Assembly (NCBI GenBank): GCA_009192285.1
Contig: CM018604.1
Location: 3,513,494-3,577,493 of the forward strand
Length of the DNA stretch: 64,000 nucleotides
From: Morchella semilibera
Taxonomy: Eukaryota > Ascomycota > Pezizomycetes > Pezizales > Morchellaceae
Direction: 5' to 3'
The stretch's first letter is position 1, and each line of letters opens with the position of its first letter. Below, piece by piece: positions 37,095-48,724 of this stretch. A model generated the notes under the pieces. It was given only the letters and a program-made list of their open reading frames with translations, was not told the DNA's origin and did no database searches. The position numbers and the translations under genes are program-made.

Positions 37095-39264
37095 TCTCTC
37101 AGTATCAAAAATGATAGGTTCGACTCCTGATAGCAAACCTTTTGATGATGTTTTTTCTTGCAGGGTTAGGGTTTCTTCCTAGTTACATCTCATTATTCAT
37201 TTACGTACTAATTAATTCACTAATTCACCCCCTAATTCATCAAATATAGTTCATATACTAATTTATATACTTCATTTACTAATTTACTTATTTACCAACT
37301 CATTTGCATAATTTATATACCGGCGACTTTATACGATTCATTTGCCGGACTATTAGAGGTATATAAGCTGCTTTAATTTAGCCGCATATATATCCATAGA
37401 GAAGTACCTTAGCAAATATACTCAAGGGGTACTGGCACTGGAACTGCCTGGACTTAGGGTGAAGTTAAGTATTGTCCCAATTATATAATTACATGTACTA
37501 TTATTCACTGACAACCATTCAACCCCCACAGACTTGAGATCCTACAGAATCACAACAGCTAGCTCAATCCGAGTGTATTAGAGTCAAGCCACGGCCATTC
37601 CTCCATCCAAAAACAATTAAATCCCACTTAAACTAGTATGGTGAGGTCGGTTGCTATCGTGTGCGAGAGACAATACTTAATTTCACCGCAAATACCTACA
37701 TGTCATGAGATCCGAACGGGGCAGATCTACCGATAACACCAAAGGAGGCATTACAAATCACGATGGGGCAGGCCAGGGATAGGCCGTTAATGGGCAGAGG
37801 CACTATGGTTCCACACCTTCTTGAAATCGATACGATTACTGATGTAAACAAAAACAAAAAACCTTCTTGAAATCACTCATGGATTATCACTCGATCCTTC
37901 GGAGGTTAAACGGGGTTAAGAACTTCTCTCCCATAGGAGCTTCAACTGAAAGACATCCAGAGGAAGAATATGCTGCAATATCCTAGCCCATTCCACCTAG
38001 CTATATGCTGATGTATTTCTTTCTCACTAGAATGGTTACCCAATCCTGATTTATTGTTGTAGATTTAATATTTCATATCTATATATAGAGGTAGATAATC
38101 GCAGTATGGGCCTTAGGACGAGTATTTACGGATATTACTCCTGGTTGGTCTCGGGGACATAGCCATATTGAGGCGCAAACTGATTTCCATGATAATGCAT
38201 CCTCGCCACGTGCGCAAGGGTACAAAGAAAAATAATAGGATCCCGAGAATCAATTGTTGGGAATTATGTGTATGGCTAGCTGATATTACAATTCTCACAA
38301 TGATCGCGGGGGGCCCGGAGGTCTGGAGCGCTACCCCGCAGATCGATCAGCTTACATTGAATAGCTATTACCGGGGAGAGGAAGAGATGTATATGTAATA
38401 GGTCTCTTCGAAACGCCCCTGGTTCCATATCTAACTGATTGTGCTTACCCTGATCAGCTGAACCAGTTGGTAACGCATGGCGTTCTAGATCTAACTGATT
38501 CTTATGCTGAATCAGTCAGTAATATAACGCATAGGAGTTACCTTAGCCCTATTTGATTTGATGCGACTGAAGAAGAAATTCGGCACTTATTCTTGTGTGG
38601 TAAATATTAATTATGATTGGTAATTAGTAGAGCTAGGAAACAGGCCCTAATATGCATTCTCCCTCTTGACCATCGGTATCAAAGTAACTTTGGAGTAGGA
38701 ATCCCTCTAGATACCCTAACCACTTGACATTCCCGTGATCTGTTACGCCGAAAGAGAAACAATTTACCACTGTTTTAACTCGGAGGACGCTACCTGTCTA
38801 ATCTCCCCCCCCCGGGGACCCCCGAGAGCCGACGGCCCCCTAGCTTACATGATAACAACAGCCGAGAGCCGCAACCCCTGCCAATAAGTATATACATGAT
38901 GATATTGGATAGCGAGATTCATAGTTATCCCTTTCTCTCAATAGGTCCTTGAGAGGTCTTTTTGGCGGGGTGACACTACACAAGAGTTTCAACTAACATG
39001 AAATACTGAGACCCGAATTCATTGAAGTAAATAGGTATCTATCCCCGGCTATTTAGGCCCGTTAGAGGGTACAGTTGTGAGTTGGAGGGAAGGGGTTCAG
39101 CGCCCCGAGCAGCGACGGAGCCCGCCACCCTGGGAAAAGTAATCCTGATATCCTCCCGTATTCAAGGAAAAATAAAACAGAAAAGCAGAAAACATGTATA
39201 TCAACCGCCATGAACAAGCGAGAGGTTTTCAAACTCATAAATCTTCAGCATTTTCCCGCACTAC

Positions 39265-40078
39265 TCACTGACTGCGAGTATTCCCTCTTTGCTTTGCCCC
39301 CCCCGTCGCTATCCTGCGACGTCTAAGTACACGAGAATTTTTAGGGACATGTAGTTGGTGACAGGCCCTAAGATGAACTAACAGGTTCCCGCGCCTTCCA
39401 AACCCCCGCAAACCATACCGACCCCTTCCACATTCAGAGAAACAATCGAAGAATCCGTGGGCATTTGTGGTCCCATCATATCCTGGTGGCATTGCGGGGC
39501 TGCGCCTTCCACCGCCTTCAGAAGCTGGAAGAGAGAGGTTGGTGGGGTGCTGTTCACTGGCGGCGGCGTTGCGATTATGATCATTGCTCGACGTATGGGC
39601 AGGCTCACCATCCTGTCGATCATCAACCCATAGGAATTCGTTGTCGGAAAAGCTAGTGTCGTTTGAAGACGCCGCCTGGGGCGAGTGAGCGGGGTGGTGT
39701 ACTACTGGCAGCTGCGCATAGCCTTCATTAGGTTTGGAAAAGAGTTGATTGGGTGGATATGGTCGAGAGCATGGGATTTGGCGGGCCTTGCTAGTTGTGG
39801 AATGGGGTCCCGATTGAAGACTATTAATCCATCCTGATGTTAGATGTCAGAAACCAAATATTAGGAAGAATAGAAACACACGTCACGAGTTGTCGCCCCG
39901 GTTGGTCATAGGACAGGTCTTGAGGGTGGCTGGAGTATGAAGTGGGTGAGGTTGTTGGAGAGTCTGGTTGCTCATGGGGGGATTTAACTTGGCGGGGGTG
40001 CTCGCCAGGGGGGTGGGGGGTACCGGTTGTAACCAGTGGAGAATAAGGGGGATATTGAGTACTGCGCGCGGGGTTCAT
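39265..40078 (-). CDS. C2H2-like zinc-finger protein, copy B (250 aa)
   Basis: Two exons, 39882-40078 (197 nt) and 39265-39820, joined in phase 2 over a 61-bp intron (gtgtgt...aatag). The N terminus MNPARSTQYPPYSP resembles copy A. The middle is Pro/Ser/His-rich and predicted disordered, with FSDNEFLWVDD near the centre. The finger near residues 185-225 reads FFDCFSEC, nine residues, FGRRGNLLVHLRACH, then HVPK, and is followed by a short Arg-rich tail (VLRRRRIA). Phase, finger spacing and strand match copies A and C, while the rest has diverged. The ATG chosen is the first in a fully open first exon. An alternative donor 8 bases earlier would break phase. Function unknown; a nuclear nucleic-acid-binding role is inference. 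Confidence 0.78.
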
Positions 40079-42772
40079 GTCTTGTATATCGTTGTGATGT
40101 CGGTGTCTTCTCTCAGAGCGTTTTGCCAGGCTAAAGAGCGGAGGCGTTGATTAATTATATAATAAAGTGGACCCATATATATACCCTCAAGATTTCCGTC
40201 TTACTACCTCCCTACTCTTGACGGATCGCCCAAAGACAATCCAGGGTGCTCATCGACTCATAGTTTAGGGTCGAATCAGCCCCACAAGCCCAAATTTCTA
40301 TACGAATCATTCTTGTGGTTCTTGTCAATCGCAAAAAGAATTCGCATATACCCACACCTTGGACAGGCTCAGAGATGCCTACTCCATACGGATTCAATCC
40401 CATATGTCAGTCCGGAGCTTTAACTGAATTGTAACAAGTTTAGACTGATTTGAACTTCGTGTACATACGTAGTTCCAGTAACGGGTAGACTAAGGGCGCA
40501 GGGGTAGGGGGTGGATAGAACTGGTTCCGCCCAGAATTCTAGCCATCTTTATATACCTATTATCTCCTTGAGTTTGACGTCATTTGTAAGTAAGTAAATG
40601 TCTCAAGGAGTTATGTACTCAGTCGGTAGGTATAAGCACCCTATGCATATATCTCAGTTAGTTTTTGGCCAGTTGAAGTGAGCCAGTGTGGGTGGAGAGG
40701 CTTGAACCACATTATACATCCTCATACCTGGAGTTCTGTGCCGGTCCTGTTGCTGCGCAGGGGGCGCCACTGCCTTTAGTACCGGAAATTCAGAACTGCG
40801 ATATTGGACAGTTCCGCAATCGACCCTAGTAGACCCCATCCCCATACATGCATACTTGATAATCGCGAGGCATATACCTAATAGATGTCTTGCTGTACAG
40901 CCGCGTTCGGGAGGTCCTAGCACCCTATTATATTGAGTCTGTTCGTGAATTGTAGCCCACAAATAACCATTGCTCCTGCGCATACTCAACAATTAATAGG
41001 TATGGCCGCAAAAAAAAGAATATTACAGCTTCCCCTGACTATGGCCTCGATTAGGGGAGAATTGGAAAGTAGAAAGACTCCCTCATAATTGGCCTGGGGG
41101 TGCCAAGTCTTTTTGGACGCGGATGTGCATTGAGTTGTATTTGAAGTTTATGCTTGGCTGGGGTTTTCCGCTTTGCTCAGTCGCCTGTATTCCCCGTTTC
41201 GGTCTGGCCGTATAATAGCCCGGGCTCACCTTCATCATGAAGAGACCAGATCTGACCGGTTTATGTAATCAGATATAACCTAATTTAATTAGTGATCATA
41301 TTTAGTAGATTGAAGGCGGAGAAAACCCCTACCCTGTGCCTTATAAGCCATATGTGATTGGGTATTTTTGTAATCTCTCGAGAACCTCAAAGCGTATGAG
41401 CTATATGTTTTGTGAAGGACCTTGAAGGTATATACGATCATTTAGTCAGCAGGTTAGAGTCTATAACCGGCGACAGTAAACAATGATGAAGTGAGAGATA
41501 CCCAAGACACTGGTACTGTGCAGCTGACATGATTCCTTATAATTGAAGCTCCTGAAAAATTGGCGTTTAGCTCTTGTTGGATGAGTAATGGAGCTAATAT
41601 CGCGGCAGATACCATATCGCTAGCGCTGTCGGGGGGTATATATATACCAGAGTCGCTTACTTTTTTGATATGGACATCACCGGGGAGGGGTGGGGGGGGG
41701 GGGGGGCGGGGGTAATTAAGATTCGGTATGGGAGAGGAGGAATGAGGGGGCATTATATAAAAGGAATGACAGCCCAAGTATTTGGGGTAAGACATGTCTT
41801 GGTTGAAGCAGGGTATAGGTGTACATCTAAGCTATATAGGCCTAGTAACCCGCCTAGCAACCACTACATGTACATGTGGTTGTACTAGTGACTTTCCGAT
41901 TTGAGAACCTCTGATTTACATCTATTATTTTAATTGCTGCTGGCGTAAACACGCCTGGTAACCTTCTCTAGACCCCTCGTTCCTGATTAACTACATACAT
42001 GTATCTCTTATTGATCTAGCTAGCTCTAGCGATCCGCGCGGCCGCGCCTTCCCAGTATTCACAGTGCCTAAATTCAGGCAAAAATTTACGGTTCATCTGC
42101 TTAGGCCGACACCGTTTGTGATGTAGGAACAAGTTACCCCCATGCCCAATTCGTCATTTCTATACTTCTCTTTGCTTAAATTTTCCTATCGCTTACAATC
42201 GTAGGAGCCTGAGGCCAAGATTAAGACCCACGAGAGTTGCATTCGCAACAATCACCATATTCCATATTCCGCTACTATGTCCTTGCCGGACTACAGTTGG
42301 GCAATTAATGAAGATATAATTGAATGATTCAGGACGGCGACGTCCCTGTATGACATTACGCGTGCATGGTGCGCCCCGCGGCCTCTATATCGATAGAAAG
42401 CTAATTATAATGAATGGCCACCATTACCAAAAGCCTGGTAGGTCCATGTAGCAATCGGGGGGCAAGATCAATATGTGGGAATTAATATATATCCAATGAT
42501 ACTATTGTGCGAATTTTCTCCTTGACACACAATCCAAATCGATACCCGGCACCGGCGGGCCACAGGATATCTACAGCTACATGTAGGCCTAGTCCTTCAC
42601 AACAGGGGAAAGACTTTATAATTTAATATGTAAGAAACCCCATAATATAATAATTAACACAATTCCTTAATTAAGAGGCGATGGCTATGCTAAGAGCTTG
42701 GGACCTTTCGGTTGACCCTGGGTTGGTTGCGGTCTAGGGATTGAATTAAATTTAAAAAGATGGGAGAAACAT

Positions 42773-42840
42773 GTACTACGGGTGTAGGTAAGTCTGTAGA
42801 CAGCTACTGGTCTACAGACTTACCCCTACACCCGTAGTAC
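42773..42840. repeat. Near-perfect 29-bp stem hairpin
   Basis: The left arm 42773-42801 begins GTACTACGGGTGTAGG. The right arm 42810-42840 is its complement with two extra C bases, and the loop is only 8 bases. There is no gene beside it and no T run, so it is not an evident terminator. Arms this complete suggest a recent palindromic insertion or a small-RNA precursor-like hairpin. Confidence 0.8.
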
Positions 42841-45339
42841 AGTTATATGGAGCCCAATGCAAGGGTTGTTGCGACTAGACTTACATTTCTTGTATAGGAT
42901 TTATATTTACCTCCAACGTTACCCAACGACCGGCCCCCGCAAAAACTACATGTAGGGCAAGAACATGTACCTATCTAGTCTCTGGCTGTGCAGGGGAAGC
43001 TACTCTACAGATGAATTCCACCTCATTCTCTATAAGACAACAGGTGGAGATAGACGTAAATACTTTCATTCCTCCCCTCCTACTATCGTAATTGATGGTT
43101 TAAATATTTAATTAATACTGTGATCAAGGCTCTAGTAACGTCCCCCGTGGCCAGATCATGCATATGTGTGTATGTGTTTGTTTAGTTATCAATCGTTTCT
43201 GACTTCTCAATATCGCGCGGAACGAGCTAGAAATTTGAAAATTTAGCCCTCCTGAAACCTCGGAGAAGTCATTGCATGCAGCGATTCATGAGGTTAATTT
43301 TACGAAATTATCTCGCTAAAGGTTCCATTAAAGGACTTCAAAGGGTTTCAGAGTTTGCATAAAAATCATGTGATCTCTGATTTTGCTGTAAAATATGTCC
43401 AGCCTTGAAATTACATGTACTTGTGAAATGCCATAAACCCCGCTGAATGCTGCTTTATTCTAGTCGATCACTTCCTATAAAGGCAACGCTAATGCATGGG
43501 AGAGATTTCATACGCCCAGGACACAGTGGGAAATGTGCGCATTATCTAGGTAAAATATCACTTGGGCGCAAACCGGTTCCCATATATACAATACCCCATT
43601 GGAAAAATATTTGGGGATATTTTAGCCGATCATAACTACGTGATACCGCGGTCGAAACATGCAAAGTTAAGGCTTAGGTCATGATCAGTCAGATTGGGGC
43701 TCAACAATTAAGCACCTGACCAGTCTAAATTCCAATGTTCCAGTCCAGTTCGATTCGTTCTTCCAGAGATTTTGTGGTATATCTAAATCTTATGTCATAT
43801 CGAATATCTACCATATGTGCGTGAATATATATATTGGCCATGCATGGGCGGGCCCCCGTAAGGTAAAATAGCACGAGTATTACCCCAACAGGTGCCGCAA
43901 GCTTATACGGAGAGCGCTGCCAGGTAATTAATTCGGGGCTGGTCGACCTACAGTTCCTAGCTTCTAGAGACAGCAATTAGTTCGAATCTTGTAGCTATAT
44001 CTAATGAGCCCTTTCCTCAATTATCCATAGAGATACAATCATTTACTATCCTTTTTCAAGCCGACCGGCTTGAGCTCCAATATTTCCTTGTGGTGCTTGG
44101 CTCCATTCTATAGACAGACTACGTTTTGGTGCATGCAGTACATCGGAAAACCGTAAATCGCCAAACTATGTAGGTACATGTATTGCACGTTACCACATGT
44201 AGTTGCACAGTTGGGTAGTAACCATACAAACCACCTAACATCAAAATTTCAAAGTCGCACCCTCGAGCTGACACTTTAGCCCCAGGTACCACCACAGCCG
44301 GAGAAACTCTTTTGCTCTATCTCTTTGTGGTTATTGAGAAATATGTCTTTGAAGTTGCATTTCCATACAAATTTTGGTACCAACGTTTACTTGTGGAAAC
44401 CCACCATACTTTTCACCCAATATAATGGCTGAGCTAGGTGACAATTTTATTTTCTTGATGAAGTCATTTCGTTGAGCTGGAGCTTTGAAACGCGTGGGCA
44501 TCTCCGTCCCTTACGAATATGTTTTAATAGGACCACATATATACAAAATGAATCATCACTATCCGTCTCTCTATGCAGTGCGTCCAATGCTCTGCTCACT
44601 ACTAGCCAGTACAATAATCATAAATTTTAACAACGAGGTTGGTTTTCAAGTCTCACCGGCTCTAGCCTTTGAATGATAAACTAGATCAACGTATATATGC
44701 TGTGGTTCCTACCCACAGCCAGTTTCTCACCCACAAACCGAAGCCACCCCAGAACACACACAGCGACGCCAAACAAGCCCCCCATTCTTCTACGCACACC
44801 TATTAAATCCTATTTCAGAGTTCGAGACCCGCCCTGGAATAACCCAACACAGCTCATGGAGTGATGGGGATTTTAGGAAACAGTCAGCTGAAGACTTATG
44901 GAAGTAACTAGCACGGCCTGCTTGCCACTGCGTACAATTGTGTCGGATGCGGATGGTACTAGACGTGCGCACCTGCCTAAAGCTGTACCACCACTCAACC
45001 TGGCCGGGCACTATATCTATCAGTTCGGTCACTCGCGCAACATTCTGGGCCGCCTTTGTATGTGGCTTTGGAGGTAACTAATATAATGAATTTGTTAGCC
45101 AGCCGCAGTTGCTATCTACGAGTCGAGTCCTCTATTTTCCCAAAATGTCAAGGGGAACCAGACCAATTTTGAGGGTTAACCCCCATTCGGAACCAAAAAG
45201 ATGCAGTCTCTTGCAATCTGAGCTCTTCCACGCCCGCCCTACTTGTTAATTGGTGATGAATATAATAACACCTATCGCTGTTCTTCCCAGCACTCAAGAT
45301 CTCCAGAAGAGATATCTGGGTGGACAATCCATTAAGAAT

Positions 45340-45475
45340 GGCAGAGGGTTTGATGGTGGGATGGTTGGATGGTGCGATGGTGCGATGGTGCGATGGGTGG
45401 TGCGATGGTGGGGTAGTGGGGTAGTGGTGTAGTGGGGCGTGGTGTAGTGGGGCAGTAGGGTGCGGTGGTGGGTTT
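45340..45475. repeat. G-rich 8-bp minisatellite
   Basis: Tandem GTGCGATG / GGATGGTG units pass into GGTAGTGG units over about 130 bases. The plus strand is strongly G-rich and the minus strand encodes an artefactual His/Pro/Thr-rich frame. It may form G-quadruplex structures. Confidence 0.75.
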
Positions 45476-45543
45476 ATGTAAAGTACAATTGCAATTTGCG
45501 CACACTCCGAATTAAGTGGTTGATACCCACTCTGCCGGGAAAT

Positions 45544-45789
45544 ACATGTACCGGGGGTCCTTAAAGTGATGCAACAGGCTCGATATTCTAGTGTCGCGAC
45601 CACCACCAAAGCTAGACCCAGTCAATTTTTTCCATTTGTATTTCCATTTACTATTTATTATATAGCCCCGCCTGATGCAATTCGACATATATAAATTACT
45701 TCCTAACTTTTGGACATGGTGGCCAGTAGCTACGAAACTTGTGGTTTTTGTCGCCGTTGCATCACTTTGAGGACCCCCGGGGCACATGT
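45544..45789. mobile_element. MITE-like element with ~30-bp terminal inverted repeats
   Basis: Ends are ACATGTACCGGGGGTCCT..AAAGTGATGCAAC at 45544-45575 and its complement at 45756-45789, with few mismatches and a small CC insertion. The 180-bp interior is AT-rich and non-coding. Short, non-coding and bounded by matched inverted repeats, it fits a non-autonomous DNA transposon. ACATGT flanks both ends and could be duplicated target or part of the repeat. Confidence 0.68.
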
Positions 45790-47383
45790 AACTTCGCTAC
45801 AATTTTTTCCCCCACAGAAGTATATACGTGTATCTGGCCACAACGACCCGAACGATACACAACTGTATAATAAAACGCTGCATTGGTGACTCTAAGCTAG
45901 GTGAAAGCTTTCATGAGGATTATCAGGGTTGTGAGTGAGTTATCTAATCGGCTAATTCATTATTGCCTACGTACGCCGTGAATATACTCTAGACAGTTGA
46001 ACATGCCATTCAAATTTTATGTAACTGTAGTCATCAGGGTGTACCTGAGGTGAATGCTCTCATCTCATATAAATCAGTACTATTTAGGGTTTTAATCAAT
46101 CTATGTTGTAATGATTTTTGTTCTTATAGGGCGCTTGGACCAAGGTACCGGGTATAGCGAGATCGCGGTGTATGTACAACATGTATTACTACGATGTATA
46201 TAGATATCTCGGCAGCGCCAAACCCGATACAGTGTGTCGAATGTGATATAGCAAGGATGTAGGCCAATCAGAGGCAGTTTTTGTCAAATACCTGTCGAGC
46301 GTACCAACCGTGCGCCCCAAGAAACTTGAGGCTGAAAGTTATCTCTACACAGTCAAATTTTTACCCAAATAGGGTGTTGATAGATGTAATATTTTATATA
46401 TACATTTAGACCTTTTTTTTTTCTTTCGAACTTTTTGATGAGTACCTTGGAAAGGTTCTGATGACGTGACTCCCCTCCCCCGTTCAAGATAGAAATTCTT
46501 GGCAGGTCTTATTAGACCCAGCCTATCACGCTCACACACCCCAACCCGAGTACATTTACCTAGCATCTCTCAGCCCAGAATATATTCCAGGATAGAGCAA
46601 GGCATTGCGGTTGCAGGTTGATGGAGTGACAAGTCAACTACTTCACATGGCCGACGTCTGCCTGGTTGCAATTGTATAAAAATTCATTCACGACAGAACT
46701 CTAGAGTGTTTCGGATGTCGTTAGGTTAATTCTAGCCATACACGACTGCGCTGCGTACTTCCGTATGACCGCGGCCGTCTAAAATTGTGCTGAGCCACAA
46801 AGGTTCCAGGGCGGACGGAGGCCGGTTGGCTGTATGTATCACGGCAAGGCTATAGCTGCACCCCTAAAAGCTCTTGTCCCGACTCACACTCATGCTTCGC
46901 ACTTCCTGACCACAGTAATGACGCTTTCAATTAACCACCACCTATCAATCCTACGAGTACAACATGGCTCGTAGCTTGGTTTTGACCCTTTGACTACAGC
47001 CCTCTCCTGCAACCACCGCTCATGGAACGATACAAGCCTGGGCTCCACGCATTAATAATCATGTTGATGAGACCTGAGGTCGATTTAAGAATATACGGTT
47101 GAGAGCCAGGCACCATCGGCTACTGACAACGGCTTCAAAGCCCTCTGCTACGGGTGGTGGAATAGAGAGCCTACGGAGGAGACTGCCCCCAAGCCAAAAC
47201 CGTCATTACATGTACATAGGCTGATGTCAATTCAATAATGAATAGTTCAATTTGAGCTGATCTCCGGCCACTTACTCAATCCAAGTTATGATATCACTTG
47301 TGGCTTGCTTCCGGGAGATATCGGAGATGTATCCGTATTCATTCTAACGCCAGTTGAATCATATATCCACTCACAGCAGCCTC

Positions 47384-47662
47384 TCACAATATTCGGTAAT
47401 AAAAGGAATTACCTGACCGATGAGATTTAACACGAGCGACGTGCAGGAGGCTAGAGGCCTGAGCATACGAGCGGGGCAACCAGTCGCTCAAATCGCTTTT
47501 CGTATCGATCTTAGCCCTCCATAAGCCATTATTCGTTTCAATCGGCACCGGCATAGTGTAAAACCGACTAGTCTGAGGCCTATAAAAATCGCAGCCTTGA
47601 TTCTGAGACACGGAGGGAACAAGGACGGGAGCAAAAACATAAGAGGAAGGAAAAGAAAACAT
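47384..47662 (-). CDS. Possible exon of an unknown gene
   Basis: An ATG-initiated open frame of 92 codons starting MFSFPSSYVF. A plausible donor (G|gtaatt) lies after about 83 codons, near 47412. Composition is balanced rather than low-complexity, but I found no downstream exon that continues in phase and no recognisable domain. It may be chance. Confidence 0.18.
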   Translation of the reverse strand: MFSFPSSYVFAPVLVPSVSQNQGCDFYRPQTSRFYTMPVPIETNNGLWRAKIDTKSDLSDWLPRSYAQASSLLHVARVKSHRSGNSFYYRIL

Positions 47663-47962
47663 AATATGTATGTACGAGTTCGATTATTGGTATTAGTAGT
47701 GCGTCATTCGTCATATCCTAACTGAGCTGAAACCGTAACTCAGTCCAGGTGGGATATGGGAGAAAAAGGTAAGCAGCTAGTTGGCACCAACGAACCAAAA
47801 TAACACCCGTACACCCCCCACACATCCTGCAAAGGCCAAACACCACGCCCTCTCTAATCCAGGGGCCTACAGGAGATGGATGAATTGTGGAACACGTAGT
47901 CCTGTTTACGGGAAAATTCGGGGTCACTATTATGAGACGCAACTCTTGATAAATACAGTACC

Positions 47963-48118
47963 AAAAAGAGGGGTGGGATCACTACGGTACTCTCACTGGT
48001 ACGCTAGCATTGCGGTAAGAATACGGTATTTGTACAGTACTCTTCCTCTAATGCCGATTTAATTCGGTATTTATCACTAAATTCCGTAGTCATATGGTAG
48101 TGATTTCACCCCATTTTT
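47963..48118. mobile_element. Short TIR element, ~156 bp
   Basis: Inverted repeats of about 26 bases: AAAAAGAGGGGTGGGATCAC at the left and the near-complement GTGATTTCACCCCATTTTT at the right. The interior contains repeated CGGTAT words in both orientations. Non-coding and MITE-like. Confidence 0.5.
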
Positions 48119-48724
48119 CATACTGTATGATTCATAGTTTACCAAAAGCTGGCAGGACATACATATAATCATTTTTGTTTCAATAGTTTCATCCCAACTC
48201 TGCACGGGAGGCTTACTCTGTCTTATGAGTGCGGCAGGCAACAGTAGAAACAAACGTCATGCATAAAGATTTGGGGACAAAGATTCCGGCTCATAAATTC
48301 TGTAGACTATCATGGATTTCATAGCAAATAAATTTTCCATATAGAGAGTTTGGTTGTCATCTTTGTCCAAGAAATATTGATTTTTTCTGGAAAGGTAGAA
48401 GCGATAATAGCCCACCAAACAGAGGTTGAACAACTTCAAAGAACATGAGAATAAGGAGAGCGGGAGGGAAATAGATGAAAGAAGGAATGGCAAAAAGAAA
48501 CGAAGATAAATGAAACTGGTTGTGAGGGGAGAAAGAAAAATAAAGCAAATCTCATGTGTAGGGAATAGTGGTGAGTTACTTAGAAGCGTTTTCTAGGATC
48601 AGGATGGGTGAGATAAGGTTTGATAAGCTTGATGTGCCCCTGGCTCCACTGATGGAGGCCAATTCCTATTGACGCTCTTAGCGCGGGTGTTGGTCGTCTA
48701 ATTTAGCGTTGGACTCTTCATGTG

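Larger units (their letters stand above)
27277..39264. other. 12-kb gene-free stretch rich in palindromes
   Basis: No gene that I can support; the longest open frames (about 110-122 codons, for example 31730-32098) show no domain. Many TACATGTA palindromes lie here, with a dense cluster at 30.3-31.5 kb. It also has a 14-bp perfect inverted repeat at 30331-30386, a TA run at about 34979-34997, a C run at 30842-30854, and two inverted-repeat elements (35037-35202 and 36733-37094). Confidence 0.45.
40079..48724. other. Gene-poor stretch with repeats and hairpins
   Basis: No well-supported gene; one weak candidate exon is listed at 47384-47662. The interval holds a G run at about 41690-41706, many TACATGTA sites (41-47 kb), a long hairpin (42773-42840), an 8-bp minisatellite (45340-45475) and two MITE-like elements (45544-45789 and 47963-48118). 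Confidence 0.45.

Noticed and set aside
37117-37127. B-box-like GGTTCGACTCC next to the 36.7-kb element
   Set aside because: No A box at the right distance and no tRNA fold, so it is likely a chance match.
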